Source of the DNA: Pontibacter sp. HSC-36F09
Lineage (GTDB): Bacteria > Bacteroidota > Bacteroidia > Cytophagales > Hymenobacteraceae
Length of the DNA: 64,000 nt
Assembly: GCF_024171605.1 (NCBI RefSeq)
Contig: NZ_JALKAA010000001.1
Coordinates: 496,001 to 560,000, forward strand
Direction of reading: 5' to 3'
Position 1 is the first letter of the stretch. The number at the start of each line of letters is the position of its first letter. The translations under genes and the position numbers were made by a program. The notes below the pieces were generated by a model. That model was not told the DNA's origin and made no database searches. It saw only the letters and a list, made by a program, of their open reading frames with translations. Shown here piece by piece: positions 26,216 through 35,197 of the stretch.

Positions 26216-27001
26216 CTATACCTTCTCTGGAAGTGGGAATGTGCCTGTAAACACCAGTTTGGCAGGACCCGTCAGGTATACGTACCGGAAGCCGTCGCCA
26301 TGCTGTTCAAAGCTCACCTGCAGGTTGCCTCCCGGGGTTTTCACGCGCACCGGGCTTTCCATACCGCGCATACCTGCCACCAGGGCGCAGGCCGTCACGC
26401 CGGTTCCGCACGACAGGGTTTCATCTTCCACGCCGCGCTCGTAAGTACGCACGTAAATGGTGTCTTCAGAAAGGCGTTCCACAAAATTCACATTGGTCCC
26501 TTTGGCTTCGAAGCGGTCGTTGTAGCGCACGGCGCGGCCCTCGGCATATACATCCAGGTCACGCACATTGTCTACAAAGCGCACATAGTGAGGCGAGCCG
26601 GTATTCAGATAGAAGTCTTCTCCAATACGCTCCACACCGGTCACATCGCCCATTTTCAGCTGGATCTCTTCACGCTCAATGGTGGCCTGGTGCTCGCCGT
26701 CGGCTGCCAGAAAATAAGCCACATCCTCGATTACACCAAGTTGCTTGGCAAAACGCACTGTGCAGCGGGCTCCGTTTCCACACATAGAACCCAGGCGACC
26801 GTCTGCGTTAAAGTATACCATCTCGAAGTCGTATTCGTCGTGGTCCTGCAACAGAATCAGTCCATCAGCGCCGATGCCGGTCCGGCGGTCACACAAATGC
26901 TTTATCATCTGTTCGTCCTCTGCCGGGAAGTTCATCTTCCGGTTATCAACCATCACGAAGTCATTGCCCGTACCCTGGTATTTATAAAAGCTTAGTGGCA
27001 T
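26216..27001 (-). CDS. dapF: Diaminopimelate epimerase
   Basis: The 261-residue protein has the two active-site cysteine motifs, ADGRLGSMCGNGARCTVRFA and ETLSCGTGVTACAL, that exchange the proton between LL- and meso-diaminopimelate. It starts MPLSFYKYQGTGNDFVMVDN, a standard DapF beginning. The product feeds lysine and peptidoglycan synthesis. It is the first gene of a two-gene transcript with the GNAT gene and faces the divergent methyltransferase gene across a 102-nt promoter region. Confidence 0.97.
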   Translation of the reverse strand: MPLSFYKYQGTGNDFVMVDNRKMNFPAEDEQMIKHLCDRRTGIGADGLILLQDHDEYDFEMVYFNADGRLGSMCGNGARCTVRFAKQLGVIEDVAYFLAADGEHQATIEREEIQLKMGDVTGVERIGEDFYLNTGSPHYVRFVDNVRDLDVYAEGRAVRYNDRFEAKGTNVNFVERLSEDTIYVRTYERGVEDETLSCGTGVTACALVAGMRGMESPVRVKTPGGNLQVSFEQHGDGFRYVYLTGPAKLVFTGTFPLPEKV

Positions 27002-27103
27002 ACTTTAAAACATTTAAAACAGCTGATACGTGCACTTTCAGACGCGGCATTAAATTCGTAAATTGCCGTCCCCCGGCGTGCGCCGATTATAAACAGCAAA
27101 TAT

Positions 27104-27997
27104 ATGTATTCCTTTTTAACAACAGAAAACTGGGCTGACTACGAACTCGTTGACTCCGGAAATTTCGAAAAGCTGGAGCGCTTCGGACAGTATTACGTGG
27201 CACGCCCCGAGCCGCAGGCTATCTGGGACAAGCACCTTCCCGAGTCAGAGTGGCAGCGCATGGCCAATGCCGAGTTCACCCGCGACAAAGGCAGCCAGGA
27301 CAAAGGCCAGTGGAAACTTAAAAAAGGAATGCCCGAGCAGTGGTTCATCAATTACCAGTATCAGGATCTGAAGTTGCGCTTCCGTCTGGGTTTATCCTCG
27401 TTCAAGCACGTAGGCCTGTTCCCGGAGCAGGATAGCAACTGGAAGTTCATCTACAACAAGACCCGCTCGTTGAAGACTAAAACGCCGAAGGTGCTCAACA
27501 TGTTTGCGTATACCGGTGCCGCCACCTTGGCCGCCAAAGCCGCCGGCGCTGACGTAACCCACCTCGATTCGGTGAAGCAGGTGAATTTCTGGGCCCGCGA
27601 CAACATGGAGGCAAGCGGCCTGGACAATGTGCGTTGGATCGTGGAAGACGCCATGAAGTACGCCCGCCGGGAGGTGAAGCGCGGCAACACCTACAACGGC
27701 ATCATACTGGACCCGCCCGCCTATGGCCGTGGTCCGAACGGTGAAAAGTGGCAACTGGAAAACGAGCTGAACGAACTCATCAAACTATGCCACCAGATGC
27801 TCGACAAAACCGACTACTTCCTGGTGATAAATCTGTATTCACTTGGTTTCTCCGCTTTGATTCTGGACAACCTGATGCGTTTGACGTTTGGGGAGCAAAT
27901 CAAGCATGAAGAACTTGGCGAGATATACCTGCACGACCGAGGCGAGCGCAAACTGCCCCTGGGCACTTTCTTCCGGTTTAGCTCCGCGGAGAATTAG
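27104..27997 (+). CDS. Class I SAM-dependent rRNA methyltransferase (RlmI-like)
   Basis: The 297-residue protein has the SAM-binding motif KVLNMFAYTGAATLAAKAAG and the catalytic-side motif GIILDPPAYGRGP, with a connecting TYNG segment. These match the RlmI/PF10672 group of 23S rRNA cytosine-C5 methyltransferases. The N-terminal part lacks a clear PUA domain and is shorter than RlmI, so the target may differ. It is monocistronic and divergent from dapF. Confidence 0.88.
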   Translation: MYSFLTTENWADYELVDSGNFEKLERFGQYYVARPEPQAIWDKHLPESEWQRMANAEFTRDKGSQDKGQWKLKKGMPEQWFINYQYQDLKLRFRLGLSSFKHVGLFPEQDSNWKFIYNKTRSLKTKTPKVLNMFAYTGAATLAAKAAGADVTHLDSVKQVNFWARDNMEASGLDNVRWIVEDAMKYARREVKRGNTYNGIILDPPAYGRGPNGEKWQLENELNELIKLCHQMLDKTDYFLVINLYSLGFSALILDNLMRLTFGEQIKHEELGEIYLHDRGERKLPLGTFFRFSSAEN

Positions 27998-28138
27998 GAA
28001 TACTGCAGATACAGACTTTTCCTGGCGCTTTTGTTTTCTGCTAAGCCTACTAAAAACAATTAGTAGCGCTAGCTCCGAGGTGGTGCTACCATACAAGTTG
28101 AAAAACTTTTAAATCACACTTATACCCTTATATATACA

Positions 28139-29215
28139 ATGAGATCATTGTTACAGTGGACGACTGTCATCCCGGTGCTGGCCTGGGTACTTTTCTTTTC
28201 CGGACTTATCAGCGACAGTGGTATATTTCAGATTGTAGCTAGTTTACTACTTGTTTTTAGTGTGATGGCAGCAGTGCATCATTCTGAAGTAATTGCTGAA
28301 AGAGTTGGCGAACCTTACGGCACGATCATTCTGGCTATATCCATCACAGTTATTGAGGTTTCGATCATTGTCTCGCTGATGATGACAGAAGGACAGGCAG
28401 CTGTTTCGCTTGCCAGAGACACCGTGTATGCCGCTACCATGCTTATTCTCAACGGCATAGTCGGGCTTTGCCTGCTGATTGGAAGTTTGAAGCATTACGA
28501 ACAGGACTTTTCCAAACCTTCCGTTACCATTGCCCTGGTTTCGCTTATCTCCATTGTCGTTTTCACACTTGTGTTCCCTACTTTCACGGAAAGCGTTTCC
28601 GGAGCTTACTACTCTACACCCCAACTCGTTTTTGCCTCTGGTGCCTGCCTGGTTATTTACGGATGCTTTTTGTTTGCGCAAACCAGAAGATACCGCCAAT
28701 ATTTCCTGACGGTTGGGAAGGATGAAGATGAAGAAAAAGCGGTGCCGATCATCATCAGTAACAGGGTGTTTATAATCAGCCTGCTGTTCCTGATTGTCTG
28801 CCTGGGCATTGTCGTACTGTTGGCAAAAACGCTGTCGCCTACCATCGAGAGCATCATCACGAGCTACAGCCTTCCCAAAACACTGGTAGGTATTGTGATT
28901 GCAGGCATCATTCTGCTGCCGGAAGGTATAGCCGCCATCAACGCCGCCAGAAAAAACAGACTACAGACCAGTATCAACCTGTCGCTCGGCTCGGCCCTGG
29001 CAAGTATTGGCCTAACGATACCAAGCGTGGCGGCAGTCTGCATTTACTACGATATTCCCATCATCCTGGGGCTCGACATCAAGTCCATTATCCTACTAGG
29101 CCTGTCCGTGTTCACGGTGATGCTGTCGCTGAGCGGGGGTAAGACGAATATTGTGTACGGGGTGGTGCTGCTTGTCAACCTGTTCGCCTTCGTGTTTTTG
29201 ATGATTTATCCTTGA
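28139..29215 (+). CDS. Calcium/cation:proton antiporter, ChaA type
   Basis: The 358-residue protein has about eleven hydrophobic segments and the two alpha-repeat motifs of the CaCA superfamily: GEPYGTIILAISITVIEVSII in the first half and VGIVIAGIILLPEGIAAINAAR in the second. A short acidic cytosolic loop (KDEDEEKA) separates the halves, as in ChaA. It exchanges Ca2+ or Na+ for protons in the inner membrane. Ion specificity is inferred from the family only. It stands alone on the + strand. Confidence 0.9.
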   Translation: MRSLLQWTTVIPVLAWVLFFSGLISDSGIFQIVASLLLVFSVMAAVHHSEVIAERVGEPYGTIILAISITVIEVSIIVSLMMTEGQAAVSLARDTVYAATMLILNGIVGLCLLIGSLKHYEQDFSKPSVTIALVSLISIVVFTLVFPTFTESVSGAYYSTPQLVFASGACLVIYGCFLFAQTRRYRQYFLTVGKDEDEEKAVPIIISNRVFIISLLFLIVCLGIVVLLAKTLSPTIESIITSYSLPKTLVGIVIAGIILLPEGIAAINAARKNRLQTSINLSLGSALASIGLTIPSVAAVCIYYDIPIILGLDIKSIILLGLSVFTVMLSLSGGKTNIVYGVVLLVNLFAFVFLMIYP

Positions 29216-29246
29216 TCTGAATTAGCATTTCCATAATAACTGAGTT

Positions 29247-30254
29247 ATGAAACACCTTTATATCACCTTTTTTGCCATACTTCTGGCTTATTCCTGCGCC
29301 TTTGGCCAAGCAAACGTTACTCTTTATTTTAATGAGTACAATCAGCTGACCACCCAGGATAAGGCCGCTATCAAAAGAGAAGCTGTTATGGACATGGGTC
29401 AGCTGCAATTTAACGGACCGTTCCAGGACTATGACAGCGAAGGAAATCTGATTGCGGAAGGTACTTATGTCAATGGAATCAAGGCCGGATTGTTTAAAAC
29501 CTATCGCAGTGGTCAGTTGGAATCGGCAATTGAGTTTAATGACAATGAATTCGATATTCGTGAGTGGACAGATGCTGATGGCCAAAGGCAAGTGAAAAAT
29601 GGTACAGGTACCTTTTCCATGCCTTATACTTACTTAGATCGAGGTGTTATCCGGCAGACTTGGGCAACCGGACTGATGCATGGCCAGATGAAGGATAGCA
29701 AGCGGGATGGGAAATGGGTATTTGACAACGAGCAGAAGATTGTCTTGTATGAAGAATCCTATAAAGCAGGCTCCTTTTTAAAGCGAAAAGGTTTTATACA
29801 CAGCCAGAACAGGAGCTATGAGATGAGTTATAGATTTGATGCCCGCCCTGCCTTTGATTACGTAGCTATCGAAAACTTTGAACTGGACACTACTGCAATT
29901 AAGCAGTTGCATCAGTTTTTTGAGCTCTACCCGGTGAAAGGTATTGAGCTAGTGCAGCGCGATATAGCTTATCCTGGCGGTATGGCCGCGTTTATGCAGG
30001 ACGTTGGCAAGAATATAAGATATCCGGCTCAGGACCAGCGAGCCAAAATTCAAGGTCAGGTTATTGTCAGTTTTGCAATGGATGAAAAAGGCCAGCTGAA
30101 AGATGTAAAAATCTTAAAGCCGTTGAGCCCAACTTTAGATGCCGAGGCTATTAGGGTCATCGAATTAGTAGCGCCTAAATTAGTCCCCGCTCTACTCGAT
30201 GGTAAACCATATGAATCCATATTGAGCATACCTGTTAATTTCAGGATTGGGTAA
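29247..30254 (+). CDS. Secreted MORN-like / TonB C-terminal domain protein
   Basis: The 335-residue protein has a signal peptide ending near SCAFG. Next come MORN-like repeats with the toxin-antidote-like pattern GNLIAEGTYVNGIKAGLFKTY and a middle beta domain. The C-terminal TonB-like domain contains YPGGMAAFMQDVGKNIRYPA, GQVIVSFAMDEKGQLKDVKIL and DAEAIRVI. It is predicted periplasmic. In Bacteroidota such proteins are often annotated energy transducer TonB, but there is no N-terminal anchor helix or Pro-rich stalk, so energy transduction is doubtful. Function unknown. Confidence 0.75.
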   Translation: MKHLYITFFAILLAYSCAFGQANVTLYFNEYNQLTTQDKAAIKREAVMDMGQLQFNGPFQDYDSEGNLIAEGTYVNGIKAGLFKTYRSGQLESAIEFNDNEFDIREWTDADGQRQVKNGTGTFSMPYTYLDRGVIRQTWATGLMHGQMKDSKRDGKWVFDNEQKIVLYEESYKAGSFLKRKGFIHSQNRSYEMSYRFDARPAFDYVAIENFELDTTAIKQLHQFFELYPVKGIELVQRDIAYPGGMAAFMQDVGKNIRYPAQDQRAKIQGQVIVSFAMDEKGQLKDVKILKPLSPTLDAEAIRVIELVAPKLVPALLDGKPYESILSIPVNFRIG

Positions 30255-30454
30255 TATTTTTTGCTATAGGTGCGGGATCTTAGCCTTACACATTCCCATG
30301 CAACACAAAGAGTACTAAGCCTGAATTTTCATGGCCTTAAGCAAAAAACTCAATCAAGAATAAAAATGGAAACTGCTAATAAGACACAAGCTTTATATAC
30401 TTTACCATGCCCATTTTTCAGCATGAACTTAACATCGAAATCGAGTAAATTAAT

Positions 30455-30721
30455 ATGATTCTATTAAATGGAGGATTATCGATAGGTATACTGACCAGCC
30501 TTGTTGGGGCATCCTTAGGCGCATTGGCAGTTTTTATCTGGTCTCACATTTACGCCACCAAAACCCCTTTTTATAATTTGAGTTATACTAATTACCCGGC
30601 AATACAGAAAGTATTCGTATACCTGTTCTTTCAGGTATTTGCGCTTATATCTGCTGCAATAGCTTTTTATATTCTCTTGTTTCTGATTGGGGCAATCTTC
30701 GCCACTTTTGATACCATGTAA
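30455..30721 (+). CDS. Small membrane protein, unknown function
   Basis: The 88-residue protein has two to three hydrophobic segments (LSIGILTSLVGASLGALAVFIW, then VFVYLFFQVFALISAAIAFYILLFLIGAIF). It has no recognisable family motif. It lies 20 nt before ppx on the same strand, so co-transcription is possible. The composition supports a real membrane protein, but it is short and unsupported by homology I can recall. Confidence 0.5.
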   Translation: MILLNGGLSIGILTSLVGASLGALAVFIWSHIYATKTPFYNLSYTNYPAIQKVFVYLFFQVFALISAAIAFYILLFLIGAIFATFDTM

Positions 30722-30741
30722 TACGTTTTAACCTCTCCCTT

Positions 30742-31695
30742 ATGACCAAACGCCTCGCACTCATCGACATGGGCACCAATACCTTTCATCTCCTCATCAC
30801 AGAGGTAGACGAAAACGGTAACCGCACGGATTTCGTGAAAACCAAGCTGCCGGTTCGACTGGGCCAGGGCGGCATCAGCAAGGGGGCTATTGCGCCGGAG
30901 GCTTACGAGCGGGCTTTGAAAACACTTAAAGATTTTCGGAAGCAAATCGACGAATACGACGTGGAGACGGTGCAGGCCATGGCCACGAGCATGGTGCGCA
31001 ATGCTAGCAACGGGGAGGACTTTATCAAAGACATTTACAAGCAAACCGACATTCAGGTAGAGATCATTGACGGGGAACGCGAAGCAGAGCTGATCTACCA
31101 CGGCGTGCGCTCGGCTGGTGTGCTGGACGAACAGACCTCGCTGATCATGGACATTGGCGGGGGCAGTGTGGAGTTTATTATCTGCAACAATCAGGAGATT
31201 TTCTGGAAGCAAAGCTTCGAGGTAGGTGCCCAGCGCCTGATGGACAAATTCTTCAGCGCCGATCCTATACCTGATGCAGAGGTCGCAGCTGAAAAGCAAT
31301 TCCTGGCGGTGCAACTACAGCCACTCACCGATGCTGTAGCAAGGTATAAGCCCGTCCGGCTGGTAGGCGCATCCGGCACGTTCGACACCCTCTGCGACAT
31401 CGATGCCCTGAGCCACGGCGATAACAGCCGACAGCTTTCTCAGCCTGCCGCTGCCTCTTTGCAAATCTCGGACTTCTACAAAATATACCAGGAACTGCTG
31501 CACAAAACACACGACGAGCGCCTGGCTATACCTGGCATGCTGGAGATGCGGGTGGATATGATCGTGCTGGCAAGCATACTGGTCGACTTCGTGCTTGAGA
31601 CCTATAACCTGAAGGAAATCCGGGTGTCGGCTTATGCTCTAAAAGAAGGGGTACTGCAAAAGGCACTACAGGAAGAGGGTTTTAACAACGCATAA
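30742..31695 (+). CDS. ppx: Ppx/GppA-family exopolyphosphatase
   Basis: The 317-residue protein has the actin-like ATPase motifs of the family: phosphate 1 ALIDMGTNTFHLLITEV, and phosphate 2 SLIMDIGGGSVEFIICNN with the GGGS loop. It also has the adenosine-like region near VGASGTFDTL. It removes terminal phosphate from polyphosphate or hydrolyses pppGpp; the short length without the C-terminal HD domain is typical for Bacteroidota Ppx/GppA. It follows the small membrane gene after 20 nt. Confidence 0.92.
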   Translation: MTKRLALIDMGTNTFHLLITEVDENGNRTDFVKTKLPVRLGQGGISKGAIAPEAYERALKTLKDFRKQIDEYDVETVQAMATSMVRNASNGEDFIKDIYKQTDIQVEIIDGEREAELIYHGVRSAGVLDEQTSLIMDIGGGSVEFIICNNQEIFWKQSFEVGAQRLMDKFFSADPIPDAEVAAEKQFLAVQLQPLTDAVARYKPVRLVGASGTFDTLCDIDALSHGDNSRQLSQPAAASLQISDFYKIYQELLHKTHDERLAIPGMLEMRVDMIVLASILVDFVLETYNLKEIRVSAYALKEGVLQKALQEEGFNNA

Positions 31696-31728
31696 AACAA
31701 CAACACATCTTAGCTTACAATTACTCAA

Positions 31729-32523
31729 ATGCCTTTTAAACAATTACTTAAAATCAGCTTGATGCTTCCACTGGTCATGCTGCTCTCCAGTTGCGACGAC
31801 CATGACGATGAAACTTCACCTTTAGCTAACCAGACGGTACATGGCAAAAGCATAAAAGTAGGAGAAGGTACTGCTTACAGCTGGGCCACTTTTGACGAAG
31901 CCGGCAAGCCAGCTGCTGTTGGTGTAAGCATCTCGGAACAGGCTGTTAGCACGCTCCCTCAACAGGACAACTCCGAAGGACAGGGGCACATGATCTACTA
32001 CGAAATGGAGCTTCCGGAAGAGATCATGCAACAGACGCCCTTCAAACACATCGTGATGGACTGGAACCCAATGGGGCACCCGCCTGCCTTGTATGAACTG
32101 CCTCACTTCGACGCCCATTTCTACATGATCTCGTCGGAAGAGCGCAAGGCAATCGGAGACGAAGGAAGTGACCCTAAACTGATGATGGTACCGGCACCGC
32201 GCTATCTGCCAGCGGACTATATTGATGTGCAGGTAAACGTGCCGCAAATGGGAAAGCACTGGGTAGACCGGCATAGCCCTGAGCTCAGCGGCCAGAAGTT
32301 TACCCAGACCATGATCTACGGCTCTTATGATGGCCGTGTCATATTTTTTGAACCGATGTATACGGTAGCGTACCTGCAGTCGAAGCCCGATGAAACTTTT
32401 GAGTTGAAGCAGCCGGAAGAGTTTCAGCAAAAAGGCCTCTACTACCCTACCCGCTACGGCTTCCGATACAATGCAGACAAGAAAGAGTATGTAATCCGGC
32501 TCGATAACATGCAACTGAAATAA
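31729..32523 (+). CDS. Lipoprotein with DUF5602-like (TTHB210-type) domain
   Basis: The 264-residue protein has a lipoprotein signal (SLMLPLVMLLSSC). A His/Asp-rich domain follows: GHMIYYEMELPEEI, MDWNPMGHPPALYELPHFDAHFYMIS and PQMGKHWVDRHSPEL. The PHFDAHFYM stretch and conserved histidines look like a metal-binding site and recall DUF5602/TTHB210-like proteins; that match is from memory. It lies 33 nt after ppx and ends at a shared terminator. The function is unknown. Confidence 0.72.
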   Translation: MPFKQLLKISLMLPLVMLLSSCDDHDDETSPLANQTVHGKSIKVGEGTAYSWATFDEAGKPAAVGVSISEQAVSTLPQQDNSEGQGHMIYYEMELPEEIMQQTPFKHIVMDWNPMGHPPALYELPHFDAHFYMISSEERKAIGDEGSDPKLMMVPAPRYLPADYIDVQVNVPQMGKHWVDRHSPELSGQKFTQTMIYGSYDGRVIFFEPMYTVAYLQSKPDETFELKQPEEFQQKGLYYPTRYGFRYNADKKEYVIRLDNMQLK

Positions 32524-32545
32524 GACGCTATACCTTCTCTGGAAA

Positions 32546-32576
32546 CAAAAAGCCTGCTGTACAAGCAGGCTTTTTG
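32546..32576. terminator. Bidirectional terminator between convergent genes
   Basis: CAAAAAGCCTGCT (32546-32558) pairs perfectly with AGCAGGCTTTTTG (32564-32576), 5-nt loop. It serves the lipoprotein gene (+) and probably the TPR gene (-). Confidence 0.92.
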
Positions 32577-32621
32577 TTGCTGATGGTGTTTTTCGGCTAT
32601 CCACCCGAGTGTGTCAGGAAC

Positions 32622-35009
32622 TTAGCCTTTCGCCAGTTTCTTACGCTCTTTCTCGTAGGCCTTGCCCAGGTGTTTCAGCTTTTTATCGCCCTGGGTATAG
32701 CCGGCTGCCAGCACCTTGGCCGCTTCAGTCCGGCCGCTGCTCACGTCTTGTATCGCCAACTGTATACCTAGCTGCTGCTGCACCTTCTTGGTTTTGCCTT
32801 TCGCATAGCCATGGTTGAGCAGATTGGTCAGGAGTTGCAGAGCGGCTTTCTCCTGGTGGATGCTGGTGAAATGATCTACCACAGAAGCCGTGAAAGCCAG
32901 TTTGCTTTGCTCACGGGCAAAATTGTAAAGCGAAATATGATCCAATCCAAAACGAGCAACTTTCTTGCTCAGGTAGTGTTGTTCGGCTGTGTTGTAGCGT
33001 TGTATCGCATCCGTGTACCGACCTGTCGCTACCATACGGTTTGCTTCTTCCAACATACTTTGATAGGCAGTAGCATCGGCAATGGTGGCACGGCCGTCTT
33101 CTGCCGTGAACGTAGCGATGGTGCAGGTGACTTTTGTTTCCGCCGCATGTAGAGCCGCCTGGTAGGCCTGATCAGCGGCAATGAACTTCTTCTCGCGTAC
33201 AAGCGCCTGCGCATTCTGGTAGTGGCGGTCATAGTCGGCCTGCACATTCCGACACTCCTGTGTGAAGATACGGTCGCGAAGCTCAATGTACTTGCCCTGC
33301 ACCTCGGTGTCGCGCTCCAGGGCGTAACGGCTGCGCATGTTCTCGGCCGAAGTGGCTACTGCTCTGGCATCGCTCAACCGGTTGTTCATGGCCAGGGTAT
33401 AGCCCTCCGCCAATTGAATCAGCAACACGGGTTTGGCGGCTTGTTGCAACAAGTTACCAAGCTCACGCACAGGCTGAAAGGTATAGCCCTGCTCCAGAGC
33501 CAAGGCCGACTCGAACTGCTCCAGCGCATAACGGTAGTCTTTCGACTTCATGGCCTGACGACCTTTGTCGATGTGCTGCACATAGTACTGGTATTTCACC
33601 TGTCCCTGCAGTTCGGCTGCCTCGGGTGCGTCGCGCAGCAGGTAGTCGTATTGGCGCTGGAAGGTATAGGCTTCATTGGCCAACTGGTCGGCCTGTGCCA
33701 GGTCGCCTCTGCTCAGAAAGCGCTTGCCCTCCTCCACCATGCTGCGGTAGTAGCCGTACACGGCGCGGCCTTCGCCGTCGTTCAGGGCGGGCATGTTACA
33801 ACGCAGTCCGCCCAGGGTGCTGCACAGGGCGCGGGCATCGGCGTAGGCGGCTACGGCACTGCGGTAGTCGCCGCGACCGTTGTGAGCGTGGCCTTCGGCC
33901 ATGAACGAACTGTAGATGTCGTGCGCCAGCCCCAAAGCCATCTGCTGGGTTTCAGGATCTACGCGCATTTGTGTGAGGATATCGCGGGTACGGCCGGCCG
34001 CTCCCTGCAGGTTGCCGCTCATAAAGTCCAGGCGGGCCAGTTGCAGGTGCGCTGGCGCAAAGCGTGGGTTCACTTCCAGCGATTTCACAAAGTAAGTGCT
34101 GGCAGCGGCCAGGTTGTTGCGGGCCATCAGGCTGATGCCCCGGTTGTAAAACTGCTGGTCGAGCGTAGCCAGGGTATGGTTCACGGCTTTGCGACGCTCT
34201 TTCATTAACTGGTTCAGTTGGTTTGATTTGGAGGTATAGCGCTGCGGGTCGTACTGGTTCAGGCTCAGCTTGTCAGAGAAGCGCTTGTCCTGCAGTTTGT
34301 CCAGCATTTCCTCCATATCGCGCAGGCGCTTGTCCTCCTGTTTAATGCGGTCTACATCGTCATGCTTGATCAGTACAACATCCTGCAGCATTTTGTTCAA
34401 CGTGGCGTCGGCAGCATAATAGTCTTTGATCAGGTTGATCTGTCCTTCCAGTTCCTGCACATCGACCTGAGTATACACCAAGTCCAAACTCTCTACTTTT
34501 AAGGTATAGCCCTGGCTGTTGGCGGTGTCCGGCACAGAAATCTCCAGCGCCACGATGCCGTTTGGCTTCAGGTTCAGGATAGGCAGGCTGTAGCGTTTCA
34601 CTTCCTTCTGCTGGCTGTTGAGCAACCGTATCGTCATTTTGGCCTGCTCGGGCAACAGCACGTTGCCCAGGTCGAAACCACGGTAATGCACATCGCCGTT
34701 CACTCCTATCTGCTGCAGCTGCACTTTGATCTGCAACTGATCGCCGGCCCTGGCAATGCGGGAATGCTGCTCCAGGCGCACTACAAACTCAGGCTTGCGG
34801 CTGGGGCGTCCGCCGGTTTTGCTGGTAGTCGAGCCGCCTTCAGTTAGCAGCTGGATCAGCTTGTTGCTGTTTACCTGACTGCTGCTGCCAGCCGCTTCCT
34901 GCTTTATCAGGAAAGAAACAGGTATGGCTTCGTTAAACACAAGCTGGCTCTGTGCCTGCACTGCAACGGCCGCTGTGAGTAGCCAAATCAGAAGTAGTGC
35001 TCTTTTCAT
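32622..35009 (-). CDS. Large secreted TPR-repeat protein, unknown function
   Basis: The 795-residue protein has a signal peptide (LLIWLLTAAVAVQAQ). An N-terminal beta-rich domain (~60-190) contains the ordered-looking VVRLEQHSRIARAGDQLQIKV. A long alpha-helical part with tetratricopeptide-like repeats follows (FNRGISLMARNNLAAASTYF-type, and pairs such as GRGDYRSAVAAYADA, SRGDLAQADQLANEAY and SKDYRYALEQFESALALE). It ends in a basic tail. It is likely periplasmic or surface scaffold material. It stands alone, divergent from the Ldh-family gene. No specific role can be assigned. Confidence 0.75.
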   Translation of the reverse strand: MKRALLLIWLLTAAVAVQAQSQLVFNEAIPVSFLIKQEAAGSSSQVNSNKLIQLLTEGGSTTSKTGGRPSRKPEFVVRLEQHSRIARAGDQLQIKVQLQQIGVNGDVHYRGFDLGNVLLPEQAKMTIRLLNSQQKEVKRYSLPILNLKPNGIVALEISVPDTANSQGYTLKVESLDLVYTQVDVQELEGQINLIKDYYAADATLNKMLQDVVLIKHDDVDRIKQEDKRLRDMEEMLDKLQDKRFSDKLSLNQYDPQRYTSKSNQLNQLMKERRKAVNHTLATLDQQFYNRGISLMARNNLAAASTYFVKSLEVNPRFAPAHLQLARLDFMSGNLQGAAGRTRDILTQMRVDPETQQMALGLAHDIYSSFMAEGHAHNGRGDYRSAVAAYADARALCSTLGGLRCNMPALNDGEGRAVYGYYRSMVEEGKRFLSRGDLAQADQLANEAYTFQRQYDYLLRDAPEAAELQGQVKYQYYVQHIDKGRQAMKSKDYRYALEQFESALALEQGYTFQPVRELGNLLQQAAKPVLLIQLAEGYTLAMNNRLSDARAVATSAENMRSRYALERDTEVQGKYIELRDRIFTQECRNVQADYDRHYQNAQALVREKKFIAADQAYQAALHAAETKVTCTIATFTAEDGRATIADATAYQSMLEEANRMVATGRYTDAIQRYNTAEQHYLSKKVARFGLDHISLYNFAREQSKLAFTASVVDHFTSIHQEKAALQLLTNLLNHGYAKGKTKKVQQQLGIQLAIQDVSSGRTEAAKVLAAGYTQGDKKLKHLGKAYEKERKKLAKG

Positions 35010-35197
35010 AATCGTATCGTTTTGCCTGCTTTGGCCAAGTCAAAATCTATTCCACTTTTCTACCAAACTCCGAAAGTATAGAAAAAAGGGTATATAAATG
35101 GTAATCAGCCCCATAATTTGTGTGAAGGACAATCGCTTTAGGAATTGCGAGGCATTGGCCTGATATTTTTTTAATTTGCGACCCTAATCCGATTACT

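Noticed and set aside
28047..28066. CTACTAA/TTAGTAG hairpin after the methyltransferase gene
   Set aside because: Only 7 bp and without a T-run; not enough to call a terminator.
30270..30458. 62-residue ORF between the TonB-C gene and the small membrane gene
   Set aside because: No motif, no ribosome-binding site, and composition like non-coding DNA.
31822..32604. 260-residue - strand ORF over the lipoprotein gene
   Set aside because: Antisense to the lipoprotein gene and crosses its terminator.
33222..34208. 328-residue + strand ORF inside the TPR gene
   Set aside because: Antisense shadow of the TPR coding sequence; composition is skewed to Gly, Gln and Val with no motif.
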